A DNA stretch of 64,000 nt from Fusicatenibacter saccharivorans. GTDB lineage: Bacteria > Bacillota > Clostridia > Lachnospirales > Lachnospiraceae. Below, one piece after another: positions 8,958-17,763 of the stretch; position 1 is the first letter of the stretch, and each line of letters opens with the position of its first letter. Below the pieces are notes generated by a model. That model saw only the letters and a list, made by a program, of their open reading frames with translations. It was not told where the DNA came from and searched no databases. The position numbers and the translations under genes were made by a program. Location: positions 234,268-298,267 of the forward strand of contig NZ_JADNOP010000002.1 in the NCBI RefSeq assembly GCF_015557635.1. Direction: 5' to 3'.

Positions 8958-10502
8958 TCAGATATGATAGAATCCTGCGGACTGTGCCGGGATGGTGATG
9001 GTTCCGTCTTTGGATTCTGCTTTTCCTCCGATCGTGTAGAGGGCATCCTTCAGCTCTGCACTGTATGGGAAGGACTGCTCTTTGTCGGATGGGTTGATGA
9101 TGACGAGGACTTTTTCACCCTCAGCCTCACGGACGTATGCCAGCGGATACTGGTTTTTCTCTGCATAAACGAACTCGATGGTTCCGCGGCTTAAGAGTGC
9201 TTTGCTGCTCTGGCGGATCCGGATGAGTTTTTTAACTTCGTGGTACAGGGAATCCGGATCGGCCATCTGTGCTTTTGCGGTCGGACGGTCTTTGCCCGGA
9301 TCCATGGTGATGTAGAGGTCGCTGGCCGGTGCGCTGGAAAATCCTGCGTTGGTGCTGTCATCCCACTGCATCGGAGAACGGGAACCGGTGCGGTTGTATC
9401 CGCCCTCAACGGATTTCAGGCCTTCGACGTAGCGCATACCGATTTCATCACCGTAGTAGATGAACGGCGCACCTGGCATGGAAAGAAGGAAAGCGAAAGC
9501 AATTTTCAGCTCATCCCCCTGCAGACGGCGTGCCAGACGGTCCATATCATGGTTTCCGGACGGGATGCAGATCAGGCCTTTCTGTGCGGTCTTATTGTAG
9601 TTGGTTTTGTAGGTCTCTACAAACTCAGAGATATCTCCTTTTCCGCGTTTGGAGAAGAATGGCTCATCGCAGCGGAACAGATCGTTGTAATGGGACGGTC
9701 CAAAGTGAAGCAGGAAGTCCATGTGGAAGCCGCCCTGTAAGGATTTGTCCGGCTCGCCCCACTCGGATACCATGGCTGCATCCGGGAACTCGGCGTCGAG
9801 AAATTTTCGTACCTGCTGCCACAGGCGGATAGTTCCTTTGCCTTCCTGATCGTTCTTTACCAGGGAGCCCGCCATATCGACACGGAAGCCGTCGCAGCCC
9901 ATGTTCAGCCAGAATCTCATGACATCTTCCATCGCTGCCAGCGTTGCCTGCGGTCCCTCATCATCAAAGGACTGCTGCCACGGTTTTTCCGGATCCGGCT
10001 GATAAAAGCCGTAGTTCAGGGCCGGCTGGTTGGAGAAGAAGTTGATGGCGCAGGCGCCGTCACGCTCGGAAATGCCGCGCAGGCTTCCCATTCCTTCCGG
10101 TGCTTCCCATACGTTATTGGTCCATACGTAGCGGTCTGTAAATTCATTGCGGTCTGCTTTCATGGATTCTTTGAACCATGGATGCTCAACAGATGTATGG
10201 CCCGGAACCAGGTCGAGCAGAACGTGCATGTCACGTTTGTGTGCCTCTTCGAAAACTCTCTTCAGATCCTCATTCGTTCCGTAGCGCGGTGCAACGCGGC
10301 AGTAATCTGCGACATCGTATCCTGCATCACCGAATGGGGACAGGAAGCACGGGTTGATCCAGATGGCGTTGCAGCCCAGCTCCTTGATGTAATCTAATTT
10401 TTCAATGATACCCTGGAAATCTCCGATTCCGTCGGCGTTGGTGTCGTTGAAGGACTGCGGGTAAATCTCATAAAATACTGCGTTATCTAACCATTTTGAC
10501 AT
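8958..10502 (-). CDS. GH13 alpha-glucosidase/alpha-amylase family glycosyl hydrolase
   Basis: Retaining alpha-glycosidase acting on alpha-glucosides. The 514 residues show the (beta/alpha)8 barrel signatures NAIWINPCFLSPFGDAGYD, the nucleophile motif DGFRVDMAG, the acid/base motif VSEWGEPD and the transition-state stabiliser SGNHDMDRL. There is no signal peptide, so it acts in the cytoplasm. The start ATG at 10502 follows GAAAGAGGAAAAG; an upstream in-frame ATG at 10556 lacks such a site. The closest subfamilies are the oligo-1,6-glucosidase, trehalose-6-phosphate hydrolase and trehalose synthase-like enzymes, and the substrate cannot be told from sequence alone. It is divergent from an AraC regulator that probably controls it. 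Confidence 0.88.
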   Translation of the reverse strand: MSKWLDNAVFYEIYPQSFNDTNADGIGDFQGIIEKLDYIKELGCNAIWINPCFLSPFGDAGYDVADYCRVAPRYGTNEDLKRVFEEAHKRDMHVLLDLVPGHTSVEHPWFKESMKADRNEFTDRYVWTNNVWEAPEGMGSLRGISERDGACAINFFSNQPALNYGFYQPDPEKPWQQSFDDEGPQATLAAMEDVMRFWLNMGCDGFRVDMAGSLVKNDQEGKGTIRLWQQVRKFLDAEFPDAAMVSEWGEPDKSLQGGFHMDFLLHFGPSHYNDLFRCDEPFFSKRGKGDISEFVETYKTNYNKTAQKGLICIPSGNHDMDRLARRLQGDELKIAFAFLLSMPGAPFIYYGDEIGMRYVEGLKSVEGGYNRTGSRSPMQWDDSTNAGFSSAPASDLYITMDPGKDRPTAKAQMADPDSLYHEVKKLIRIRQSSKALLSRGTIEFVYAEKNQYPLAYVREAEGEKVLVIINPSDKEQSFPYSAELKDALYTIGGKAESKDGTITIPAQSAGFYHI

Positions 10503-10573
10503 TTTTTCTTTTCCTCTTTCGCTCTTATTTCTACTGTATTTTCGTCGTTGCAGCAAGTGTTTCTATATGATAT

Positions 10574-10605
10574 ATTACTACTGTATCCGCTAAAATACCA
10601 GTAAT
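10574..10605. promoter_or_regulatory. Inverted repeat between the GH13 and araC genes
   Basis: An imperfect palindrome (ATTACTACTGTAT facing ATACCAGTAAT) lies in the divergent intergenic region and is a plausible AraC-family operator. Inference only. Confidence 0.45.
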
Positions 10606-10700
10606 TTCCTATTTCATTCTAATACTATTCTATGATTTTATGCATGCCGCGCTCTGCCATTTCCGGCATTTTACGGACATGCTTTTTGGAGGAGGATTTT

Positions 10701-11576
10701 ATGATGCTTTCTGCTGCGAAAGAAAAACGCCATCACGGCTCCATGCAGGTTCCCTACAGTTATTATGACTGCCGGATGCCCGACTATTTTCCCGGCGTAC
10801 CGCTGCACTGGCACGGGGAGATGGAGCTGAATTATATCAAACGCGGAACGGGGTATTTTCAGTATGAGGACCGTCTGCTTACGGCGCATGCCGGTGATAT
10901 TTTTCTGATTCAGCCGAACCTCGTACATGCCATTCTGCCCGCCGAGCAGGAGTCGATGTTTTATGATACGATTGTTTTCCACCAGAATATGCTGATCGGC
11001 GGGTATGACGACCGCAGCTACACGGAAATTCTGCAGCCGTTTTTCTCTGCCCGGCGCCGCATCCAGGCACCGATTTCACCCGAACATTCCGGTTATGCTG
11101 CACTTTCTGCATCCGTCCATCAGATTTTCCGCTGCATCCGTGAAAACTCTGCTGTCTCCGATCTTCTGCTGAAAAGTGAGCTGCTCCGCTTCTTCTATCT
11201 GCTCGCCGCATCGCCGGAACTCTGCACCGATCATCCCGCCATGCCTGCGGCTGCTGAAAACCTGCGGCCTGTGCTCGCCTATATCCAGGAGCACTTCGCC
11301 GACCCGATTACCATAGAGGAACTTGCCAGGCTGTCGCATTTGAGCAAAAGCTATTTTATGAGCTGTTTTAAGCAGACCTTCGGACTCGGGGCCGTTGAAT
11401 ATCTGACACAGCTTCGGATCAAAGCCGCCTGCGAGGCGCTGCGTAGTACGACGCGGAGTGTGTCCGAAATCGCGTACGACAATGGTTTCCGCAACCTTTC
11501 CAACTTCAACCGGCAGTTCCGAAACAAAGTGGGATGTACGCCGCAGATGTATCGGAAGGAATTTCAAAATCCGTAA
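10701..11576 (+). CDS. AraC-family transcriptional regulator with cupin sensor domain
   Basis: The 291 residues (ATG at 10701 behind TGGAGGAGG) have an N-terminal cupin-like sugar-sensing domain (about 20-150; signature HWHGEMELNYIKRG with GDIFLIQPNLVHAI). A C-terminal double helix-turn-helix follows (about 190-291; IEELARLSHLSKSYFMSCFKQ, VSEIAYDNGFRNLSNFNRQF). Such regulators usually activate nearby carbohydrate genes when they bind the sugar. The divergent GH13 gene is the natural target. A second ATG follows directly at 10704. Confidence 0.9.
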   Translation: MMLSAAKEKRHHGSMQVPYSYYDCRMPDYFPGVPLHWHGEMELNYIKRGTGYFQYEDRLLTAHAGDIFLIQPNLVHAILPAEQESMFYDTIVFHQNMLIGGYDDRSYTEILQPFFSARRRIQAPISPEHSGYAALSASVHQIFRCIRENSAVSDLLLKSELLRFFYLLAASPELCTDHPAMPAAAENLRPVLAYIQEHFADPITIEELARLSHLSKSYFMSCFKQTFGLGAVEYLTQLRIKAACEALRSTTRSVSEIAYDNGFRNLSNFNRQFRNKVGCTPQMYRKEFQNP

Positions 11577-11585
11577 ATTCAAAAA

Positions 11586-11609
11586 GGGATGCATCAAAAT
11601 ATGCATCCC
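11586..11609. terminator. Bidirectional terminator
   Basis: A perfect 9-base-pair stem GGGATGCAT / ATGCATCCC lies between the convergent araC and RNA methyltransferase genes, with AAAAA before and GAAAA after. Confidence 0.8.
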
Positions 11610-11667
11610 GAAAATCTATCTCTGATCCTATTTTTATTCCGTAATCTCCGGTACCGACGGAACATCT

Positions 11668-12492
11668 TTATCTTCTTCCCGCCAGCTCCCAGAATGCGAC
11701 AGCGCTCGCCGCAGCGACGTTCAGTGAATCCACACCGTGTGTCATCGGAATCAGCACGGTTGCATCTGTTTCAGCGATCGTATCACTTGCCAGTCCGTCA
11801 CCCTCGGTTCCGAGCAGAATGGCGAGCTTTTCATGCGTTTTTAACGACGGATCATCCATCGGAACGGAGTCTTCTTTTAATGCCATCGCAACGGTATAAA
11901 ATCCAAGTTCCTGCAGTGCAGCAATTCCCTGCTCCGGCCAGTAACTGCCGCCTGGCAGCACGGTCCACGGAACCTGGAATACATTTCCCATGCTCACGCG
12001 GATGGCGCGGCGGTACAGCGGGTTGCTGCAGCCTGATGTGAGGAGCACGGCATCGATGCCAAGCGCGGCGGCGGAACGGAAAATCGCACCGACATTCGTC
12101 GGGTTCACGACATTTTCCAGAATCGCCACGCGGCGGGCATTCCGGCAGATTTCCTCCATAGCCGGAAGCGTGCGGCGGTGCATCGCGCAGAGCATGCCGC
12201 GCGTGAGGGCAAAGCCTGTGAGCTGTTCCAGCACCTTCGTCTCTGCTGTATAGACCGGCGCGTCCGGGCAGTGCGCAAAGAGTGCTTCGTTTGCGGCAAG
12301 CTCTGCGCTTCCGGCAAGGAACGAAACCGGTTCATATCCGGCATCCAGCGCACGCTCGATGACACGCGGACTCTCCGCAAGAAAAAGGCCTGGCTGCGGT
12401 TCATAATAGTGCAATAACTGCGGTTCTGAAAGACGCGCATACACGTCGAGCTCCGGCGCCGCAAAGTTTTCGATTTTTCTGATCTCTGACAT
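11668..12492 (-). CDS. TrmH/SpoU-family RNA 2'-O-methyltransferase
   Basis: SAM-dependent knotted (SPOUT) methyltransferase of RNA. The 274 residues (ATG at 12492 behind AAAGGAAA) have an N-terminal substrate-binding part (1-110). The catalytic domain carries the three SpoU motifs: motif 1 ENVVNPTNVGAIFRSAAALG, motif 2 LGTEGDGL and motif 3 IPMTHGVDSLNVAAASAVAF. Whether it modifies tRNA or 23S rRNA cannot be read from the sequence. It stands alone between a convergent araC gene and a divergent membrane protein gene. Confidence 0.9.
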   Translation of the reverse strand: MSEIRKIENFAAPELDVYARLSEPQLLHYYEPQPGLFLAESPRVIERALDAGYEPVSFLAGSAELAANEALFAHCPDAPVYTAETKVLEQLTGFALTRGMLCAMHRRTLPAMEEICRNARRVAILENVVNPTNVGAIFRSAAALGIDAVLLTSGCSNPLYRRAIRVSMGNVFQVPWTVLPGGSYWPEQGIAALQELGFYTVAMALKEDSVPMDDPSLKTHEKLAILLGTEGDGLASDTIAETDATVLIPMTHGVDSLNVAAASAVAFWELAGRR

Positions 12493-12680
12493 AATATTGA
12501 TTTCCTTTTGCGTTTTCTCTTTGTTTTCACTATGTTCTATTGTAGCAATCCCGCTCCCGTTTCGCAATCCATTCTTTTTCCCGCCGATGCCGTTCCCCGC
12601 ACCATTCGCCAAACCGTGCTTCCAGCACGCATCGAATTTTCTTATTTATCTGTCTTTTTTTAAAATTTCTCAATTTTCTC

Positions 12681-12709
12681 TTGCCAAACGCCGCCGGAGA
12701 CGTTATAAT
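12681..12709 (+). promoter_or_regulatory. Predicted promoter of the DUF2798 gene
   Basis: TTGCCA (12681-12686), 17-base spacer, TATAAT (12704-12709). The remainder of the 12493-12851 gap shows no gene. Confidence 0.65.
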
Positions 12710-12851
12710 AATCGACGGTTCAAAATTAAAAACTGCAGAAAAGATTGGTATCAGATTGGAAACGGCACAAGTGCATTGCTTGGTTAACGAACAACACATG
12801 TGTCTTTTTTGCGCCCATTTTTCAAAATTGCAAAGAAAAGGAGAACAATCG

Positions 12852-13310
12852 ATGCCAAAAACAAAATTTCAAAACGTTGTATTTACCCTCATGATGTCCT
12901 TTCTGATGGTCTATGCCATGATCTGCTACAACATTTCCATGAACATCGGCGGAATGACAAATCAGGTCTTTCTGATGGCGTTTCACGAGATGATAATCAT
13001 GTGGCCGGCCGCTTTTATCCTCGAGTTTTTCCTCGTGGATCATCTGGCTCACAAATTAGCTTTTTGCATGGTAACACCGCAGGATCGTCCGATCGTAATC
13101 ACGCTGGCAATTTCCATTATGATTATTGCTATTATGTGTCCGATTATGAGTTTTATTGCAACGCTGCTGTTTAAAAATGCCGGAAAGGAATTCGTTGCTG
13201 TCTGGCTCCAGACCACGTTCTTAAATTTCCCGGTTGCCTTCTTCTGGCAGCTCATGTACTGCGGACCCTTCATCCGTTTTCTGTTCCGCAAACTGTTTCC
13301 GGAGAAATAA
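12852..13310 (+). CDS. DUF2798 family integral membrane protein
   Basis: A 152-residue protein with four hydrophobic segments (about 9-30, 42-65, 78-105, 120-142), so it is probably a four-helix inner membrane protein. The charged MPKTKFQN start and the PIMSFIATLLF segment match the DUF2798 family, whose function is unknown. The ATG at 12852 follows AAAAGGAG with good spacing. It is a single gene with its own promoter and a large hairpin after its stop. Confidence 0.75.
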   Translation: MPKTKFQNVVFTLMMSFLMVYAMICYNISMNIGGMTNQVFLMAFHEMIIMWPAAFILEFFLVDHLAHKLAFCMVTPQDRPIVITLAISIMIIAIMCPIMSFIATLLFKNAGKEFVAVWLQTTFLNFPVAFFWQLMYCGPFIRFLFRKLFPEK

Positions 13311-13311
13311 G

Positions 13312-13407
13312 AAAAGATATCCACAAAGGGAACCGTTTTTCCCCTCTCTGTCCACAATTTCTGTGGACAGACGGTGCAAAATGGTTCACCTTCTGTGGAT
13401 ATCTTTT
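13312..13407. terminator. Nested double hairpin terminator
   Basis: An outer 14-base-pair stem (13312-13325 with 13394-13407) continues as AAGG-AACC / GGTT-CCTT and encloses an inner 9-base-pair hairpin CTGTCCACA / TGTGGACAG (13348-13356, 13362-13370). It ends in TTTTTTGTTTTTT on the plus strand and separates two convergent genes. Confidence 0.8.
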
Positions 13408-13422
13408 TTGTTTTTTCCCGGA

Positions 13423-14034
13423 TTACTCCTGTGGTACCGGATTGGATACGCTGACTACATGATCATACCAGGTTCCTTTTTTACCAATGATCGCAACATT
13501 GAAATCCTCGTCCAGTTTTTCTACCGGGATATCAAAGCCGTACACTTCATCTGTGGTTCCGTCAGAATACGTTACCTCATCTGTGGTCGGCTCGATCAGC
13601 TCTGCGCCGTCTGCCTGTGCTTCTTCTTTTGTTCCCACAAAGACATTGACAATGTTTTGGGATACCAGGCTGACGTGGATGGTCATTTTTCCGTCTTTTA
13701 CCGTCAGGACACCTTTTCCTTCTTTTGCTTCATTGACATGGAACATATTGCTGTCTGTATTGAAGTCTGCCGTATACGTACCGTCTTCCAGCTCTGATGC
13801 GCTGCTTTCGCCTGCAGTCTCCGCTGCCGATGCGCTTTCTGCTGAAACATCTGATGTGGATGTACTGCTCTCTGCCTTAGATGCATCCTGTACAGAAGCG
13901 GAAGATGCGTCTGCCGCAGAAGACGCAGATACTGCAGATGCAGAAGATGACGCTGCATCCTTTCCGCCACATGCGCCGAGCATGGATACAGTCAGTGCTG
14001 CTCCAAGAAAAAGAACTGCTAATTTTTTTCTCAT
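13423..14034 (-). CDS. Putative lipoprotein of the cobalamin-riboswitch locus
   Basis: A 203-residue secreted lipoprotein. It has a signal peptide and lipobox (LGAC, Cys22), then a long Ser/Ala/Glu linker (about 25-80), then a small beta-rich domain (TYTADFNTDSNMFHV ... GTWYDHVVSVSNP). The signal peptide and linker closely resemble those of the upstream CbiK lipoprotein, so the two are probably displayed together. The domain resembles the small extracellular domains found beside metal and tetrapyrrole handling genes, but I do not recognise a named family with confidence. AAGGAGG precedes the ATG. No enzymatic motif is visible. Confidence 0.75.
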   Translation of the reverse strand: MRKKLAVLFLGAALTVSMLGACGGKDAASSSASAVSASSAADASSASVQDASKAESSTSTSDVSAESASAAETAGESSASELEDGTYTADFNTDSNMFHVNEAKEGKGVLTVKDGKMTIHVSLVSQNIVNVFVGTKEEAQADGAELIEPTTDEVTYSDGTTDEVYGFDIPVEKLDEDFNVAIIGKKGTWYDHVVSVSNPVPQE

Positions 14035-14173
14035 AATAAAATTCCTCCTTGTATCACCTTGAAGCGGATCTTTTTCATCCGCTCAACTTAAAATCCGACA
14101 GCACACTGAGTCTCTTCAGCCGTACTGCCGGATCTTATTTTACTCTATTTTACGTTCGGAATACAACCCCTAA

Positions 14174-15478
14174 TTATTCAGCATCGTCCTGAACGCCGTT
14201 GCCGTCCATAGCTGCCTTGGTGTGCTGTACATACAGCTGCTCAACAGCATCGATTCTTCCAAGACCTTCGATCTGAGTGTCGATCTCATCGAATGCACCG
14301 GATGCCTCAAACTGGCTCTTCCAGGAATCCTCATCCTCGCCTGCCATATCGTTGTTTGCGTGGTCACCTGCAACAACCATCAGCGGACGAAGAATTACTT
14401 TCTTGTATCCGGCTGCTTTTACCGCCTCGATCACGTTCTCGCAAGCGGTCTCTTCCGGCTTGCCCTCAACGGTTCCAATGAATACGTTTTTGTATCCAAG
14501 AGTATCCATCTGTGTCTGCATCTGGCTGTAGGTTACGTTTGCAGTGTGGGAAGTACCATGTCCCATAAATACGAAAGCAGTGCCGTCCTCTGCTGCTGCA
14601 TCCAGACTGTCATAATTTGCAGATTTTACTGCCTGTGCCGTGATTGCTTCTGCAACGGCCTGTTTGTCCTCGTTGATTACGGTAGCGTCACTTCCAACCT
14701 CGCCAAGCAGCGGCTCTGCGATGGTTACGGACTCAAATTTATCTTTATAGCTATCTACTGCTTCTTTCAGCTCGTCGTACTCTGCGCCGTGCATCAGATG
14801 AGTCGGCTGAATAATCAGTTTTTTCACGCCATTGCTTACAGCTCTTTCCAGTGCCTGATCTACGTTGTCGATCTTCTCGTCATCGCGGGCCTGTACATGG
14901 TTGATGATGATCTGTGCAGTGAAGGCACGTCTTACGGACCAGTCCGGATATGCAGCCTGCAGAGCTTTCTCAACGCCTCCGATATCCTCAGCACGGCTGT
15001 CGTTGAAGGAAGTACCAAAGCTTACAACCAGAAGCTCATTCTCGCCGATCTCGTCTCCGTTTAACGGATCATCCTTGGATGCATCACCTGTGTCTCTTCC
15101 GAAGTAATCCGGATCTGCGTTCTCTCCTTCTACAAGTTCCTTCTGCGCGTCTGTCAGGGCATCCCATGCCTCTTTTGCTTCTTTGCACTGCTCGTCGGTG
15201 TTATCATTTCTTTCCTGTACATAAATTGCGTCAATCAAAGCTGCCACTTTATCTGCTGCCTCCTGGTCTGCATCTGCGGATACCTCTTCAGATGCAGAAG
15301 ATGCGCTTACGCTGCTGCTTGCTGCTGTGGTGTCTTCCTCAGATGCGGAAGATGCACTTACGCTGCTTGCTGCTGTGCTGCTTGCGCTGCTGCTGGATGC
15401 GTTGCTGCTTCCGCATGCGCCGAGCATAGATGTTACCATAGCTGCTGAAATTAAAGCGACTACAAGTTTCTTTTTCAT
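14174..15478 (-). CDS. cbiK: Sirohydrochlorin cobaltochelatase CbiK, lipoprotein-anchored
   Basis: CbiK inserts Co2+ (or Fe2+) into sirohydrochlorin in anaerobic B12 synthesis. The 434 residues begin with a signal peptide and lipobox (Cys22) and a Ser/Ala linker with repeated ASSASEE-like units (about 23-75). The chelatase fold follows: LLVVSFGTSFNDSR, the middle FVFMGHGTSH, and LRPLMVVAGDHANNDM. The His residues in these motifs are in the places expected for metal and substrate binding. Cytoplasmic CbiK has about 265 residues, so the extra length is export signal and linker. Periplasmic CbiK forms are known from Desulfovibrio. GGGAGG precedes the ATG at 15478. A cobalamin riboswitch lies upstream. 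Confidence 0.88.
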   Translation of the reverse strand: MKKKLVVALISAAMVTSMLGACGSSNASSSSASSTAASSVSASSASEEDTTAASSSVSASSASEEVSADADQEAADKVAALIDAIYVQERNDNTDEQCKEAKEAWDALTDAQKELVEGENADPDYFGRDTGDASKDDPLNGDEIGENELLVVSFGTSFNDSRAEDIGGVEKALQAAYPDWSVRRAFTAQIIINHVQARDDEKIDNVDQALERAVSNGVKKLIIQPTHLMHGAEYDELKEAVDSYKDKFESVTIAEPLLGEVGSDATVINEDKQAVAEAITAQAVKSANYDSLDAAAEDGTAFVFMGHGTSHTANVTYSQMQTQMDTLGYKNVFIGTVEGKPEETACENVIEAVKAAGYKKVILRPLMVVAGDHANNDMAGEDEDSWKSQFEASGAFDEIDTQIEGLGRIDAVEQLYVQHTKAAMDGNGVQDDAE

Positions 15479-15550
15479 TTTTGTTTTCCTCCCATTTGCT
15501 GGTATCTTTGCAACAACCAATATCGGGGACGTTTTACATTTCAAACTATG

Positions 15551-15622
15551 AGAAACACGCTCCGCGAGTTTCTCAAGTTATCGCGGCAGTCGCTAAGGTC
15601 TCGTGCAAGCACGGACTTTAGC
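15551..15622 (-). other. Two small hairpins between terminator and cbiK
   Basis: Two adjacent stem-loops: GAGAAAC/GTTTCTC at 15551-15575, and a stem of about 14 base pairs around GCTAAAGTCCGTGC at 15589-15622. They lie in the untranslated leader between the riboswitch terminator and the cbiK ribosome binding site. Function unknown. Confidence 0.4.
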
Positions 15623-15644
15623 TCGTTGCCCGCGTAAATAGAAA

Positions 15645-15675
15645 GAAGCCCTTTCGTTTTTCAACGAGGGGCTTC
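15645..15675 (-). terminator. Terminator of the cobalamin riboswitch expression platform
   Basis: Stem GAAGCCC / GGGCTTC followed by TTTCTATTT on the minus strand, located between the aptamer and cbiK, as expected for a transcription-OFF switch. Confidence 0.6.
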
Positions 15676-15774
15676 CAGTATTTTCATCACAAAGAAAACC
15701 GTTTCACCCTCTGTGGGGCAAATGTCCGCTTTCCTGTTTTGTACTGCCAGTTCCTCGTGGCACGAACGTAACGT

Positions 15775-15960
15775 TCCTGTACTGCGAAAGGCAGGTCTCC
15801 CGGCTCATTGCTTCAGGATTTGACTCCAGCGCATCGGTCTCCTTCCCGGTTTCCCAGTGGATCATTCCCCTGCTTGCAAAATACGGTGACGAGTTCGTGC
15901 AGGATTCACACCTGCTTCCCTTTTCACCGGACACGCATGTCCGACACCTTACACATCGAT
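15775..15960 (-). ncRNA. Cobalamin (B12) riboswitch
   Basis: Read on the minus strand the region contains the diagnostic B12 box AGCCGGGAGACCTGCCT (about 15789-15805), the CCACTGGGAAACCGGGAAGG core, and a GGTGTGAATCCTGC segment near 15900. These are the conserved core parts of the adenosylcobalamin aptamer in the right order. It sits between a strong promoter and a terminator in front of the lipoprotein cbiK gene, so B12 should switch off cbiK and the downstream lipoprotein. Confidence 0.92.
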
Positions 15961-15989
15961 ATTTAATTGTCTTTTCTTTAACGACTGTT

Positions 15990-16018
15990 AGTGTAGCACA
16001 TCGTCTTTTCTCTGTCAA
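15990..16018 (-). promoter_or_regulatory. Promoter of the B12 riboswitch operon
   Basis: TTGACA (16013-16018), 17-base spacer, TACACT (15990-15995) on the minus strand, about 30 bases before the aptamer. Confidence 0.75.
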
Positions 16019-16029
16019 GTGCTGTAAAA

Positions 16030-17763
16030 TCAGGAAATCCGGCCATTTTCCATTTCATATACCACATCCGCGACGTTCATCGTGGACACTCTGTGCGATA
16101 CGAGCACAATGGTTTTCTCTTCTGCCGATTCTTTCAGGGATTTCAGAATAATTCCTTCATTTAAGGAATCAAGATTCGATGTCGGCTCGTCCAGCAGGAT
16201 CATGGATGCGTCATGCAGGAATGCCCGCGCGATACCGATCCGCTGTTTTTCTCCGCCGGACAGCGTATCGCCGAGTTCTCCGACTTCGGTGTCGTAGCCG
16301 TTTGGCAGTGTCATGATGAAATCATGTATGGACGCCTTCTTCGCCGCCTCCATAATTTCTTCCCGCGTCGCGCCGGGTTTTGCAATAGCGATGTTGTTCG
16401 CAATCGAATCGTGGAACAGATGTGTCTCCTGCGTCACATAGCTTTCCATATCGCGCAGATGCTTCGTCGGGATTTCGCGGACATCGGCTCCGTCCACGGA
16501 AACGCGCCCCGTCTGGACATCCCAGAAGCGCATCAGAAGTTTTAAGATCGTCGATTTTCCGGAACCGCTCGCGCCGTGGATGCCGGTGATTTTTCCCGGT
16601 TCCAGTTTCAGCGAATACTGATCCAGAATCGTCTCGTCTTCGTAGGCAAACGTTACATTCTGCGCCTCGGCTCCTGCAAATGCGTGGTCACCGCCGGATG
16701 CCGTATCTCCCGGAATTTCCTCCACCAGCGGCGCTTCCTCGAGAAGGGAAAGCACGCGCTCGCCGCTTGCCAGCGTCTGATTCAGGTTATTCGACAGGCT
16801 GGACAGCGCCACGACCGGGCCGAAGGAACCCATCATCGCGACTGTACAGGTCAGGACTCCCTCAAATCCGATCCCGCCTTTCGTGTAAAGATAGATCGTC
16901 AGTGCCAGCATGCCGAACGATGCCAGAAGAATCACCATGTTGGTGACAGACCGCTGGGAGCCTTCCATGCGGCTTAAGTTTTCCTGCACAGAAGCCAGTT
17001 CTTTCGACCGCCCTGACATCTGCTCTTTCCGTTTTTCGCCCTGTCCGTACTGAATCGTCTCGTCGAGGCCACGCAGGGAATCCAGCACGAAGCTGTTCAG
17101 CTCGCCAAAGCCTGTCCGGAACTCCATTCCTTTCTGGCTTCCGCGCTTTCCGTTCCACATCGGGATCACAACGCCGACCGTCAGATACGCCGCAAGTGCA
17201 AGCAGCCCTGCCAGAACATGGTATCTTCCAATGAAGCATACCATAATCAGAGAAGTTAATGCTGCAATCGCAATCGGGGAAATCGTATGCGCATAGAATA
17301 CTTCCAGAAGTTCGATATCGGTTGTGATAATCGAAATCAGATTTCCTTTGTCCCGTCCTTCCAGCTTCGCCGGGCAGAGCTTCCGCAAAGCTGCAAACAC
17401 TTTATGGCGGATGATCGCCAGCAGTTTAAAAGCAATAAAGTGGTTGCAGTACTGCTCCGCATAATGCAGAATGCCGCGCAGCACCGCGATCACGATCATC
17501 ACCGTGAGTATCGTTTTTACCGGGGTATGTACAAGCCACATGTTTTGCACCGAAAGGCTCGTCCCTGCCGCGCCCGTCAGTAAGCCATGCACGATGACCT
17601 GTCCTGCCAGAATCGTCAGGAAGATCGCACATAAATATCCCATTGTTCCAAGAATAATTGCCGCCATCATAATATGAAGCAATGGCTTCACCAGCCCGAT
17701 CAGGCTTCCCATAATCCGGAGGGCGCTTCTGCGTTTTGCTGTATTTTTCTTCTCGTTCATCAT
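16030..17763 (-). CDS. ABC exporter half-transporter, CydC-like
   Basis: A 577-residue fused membrane-ATPase subunit. Six hydrophobic segments (about 20-320) are followed by the nucleotide-binding domain with Walker A HGASGSGKSTILKLL, signature LSGGEKQRIGIARA, Walker B MILLDEPTSNLD and switch LVSHRV. Its ATG overlaps the stop of the preceding exporter by four bases, so the two form a heterodimer. In E. coli the related CydDC moves thiols/heme and supports cytochrome bd assembly, but no cyd oxidase genes are seen here. The substrate is therefore open. Confidence 0.85.
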   Translation of the reverse strand: MMNEKKNTAKRRSALRIMGSLIGLVKPLLHIMMAAIILGTMGYLCAIFLTILAGQVIVHGLLTGAAGTSLSVQNMWLVHTPVKTILTVMIVIAVLRGILHYAEQYCNHFIAFKLLAIIRHKVFAALRKLCPAKLEGRDKGNLISIITTDIELLEVFYAHTISPIAIAALTSLIMVCFIGRYHVLAGLLALAAYLTVGVVIPMWNGKRGSQKGMEFRTGFGELNSFVLDSLRGLDETIQYGQGEKRKEQMSGRSKELASVQENLSRMEGSQRSVTNMVILLASFGMLALTIYLYTKGGIGFEGVLTCTVAMMGSFGPVVALSSLSNNLNQTLASGERVLSLLEEAPLVEEIPGDTASGGDHAFAGAEAQNVTFAYEDETILDQYSLKLEPGKITGIHGASGSGKSTILKLLMRFWDVQTGRVSVDGADVREIPTKHLRDMESYVTQETHLFHDSIANNIAIAKPGATREEIMEAAKKASIHDFIMTLPNGYDTEVGELGDTLSGGEKQRIGIARAFLHDASMILLDEPTSNLDSLNEGIILKSLKESAEEKTIVLVSHRVSTMNVADVVYEMENGRIS

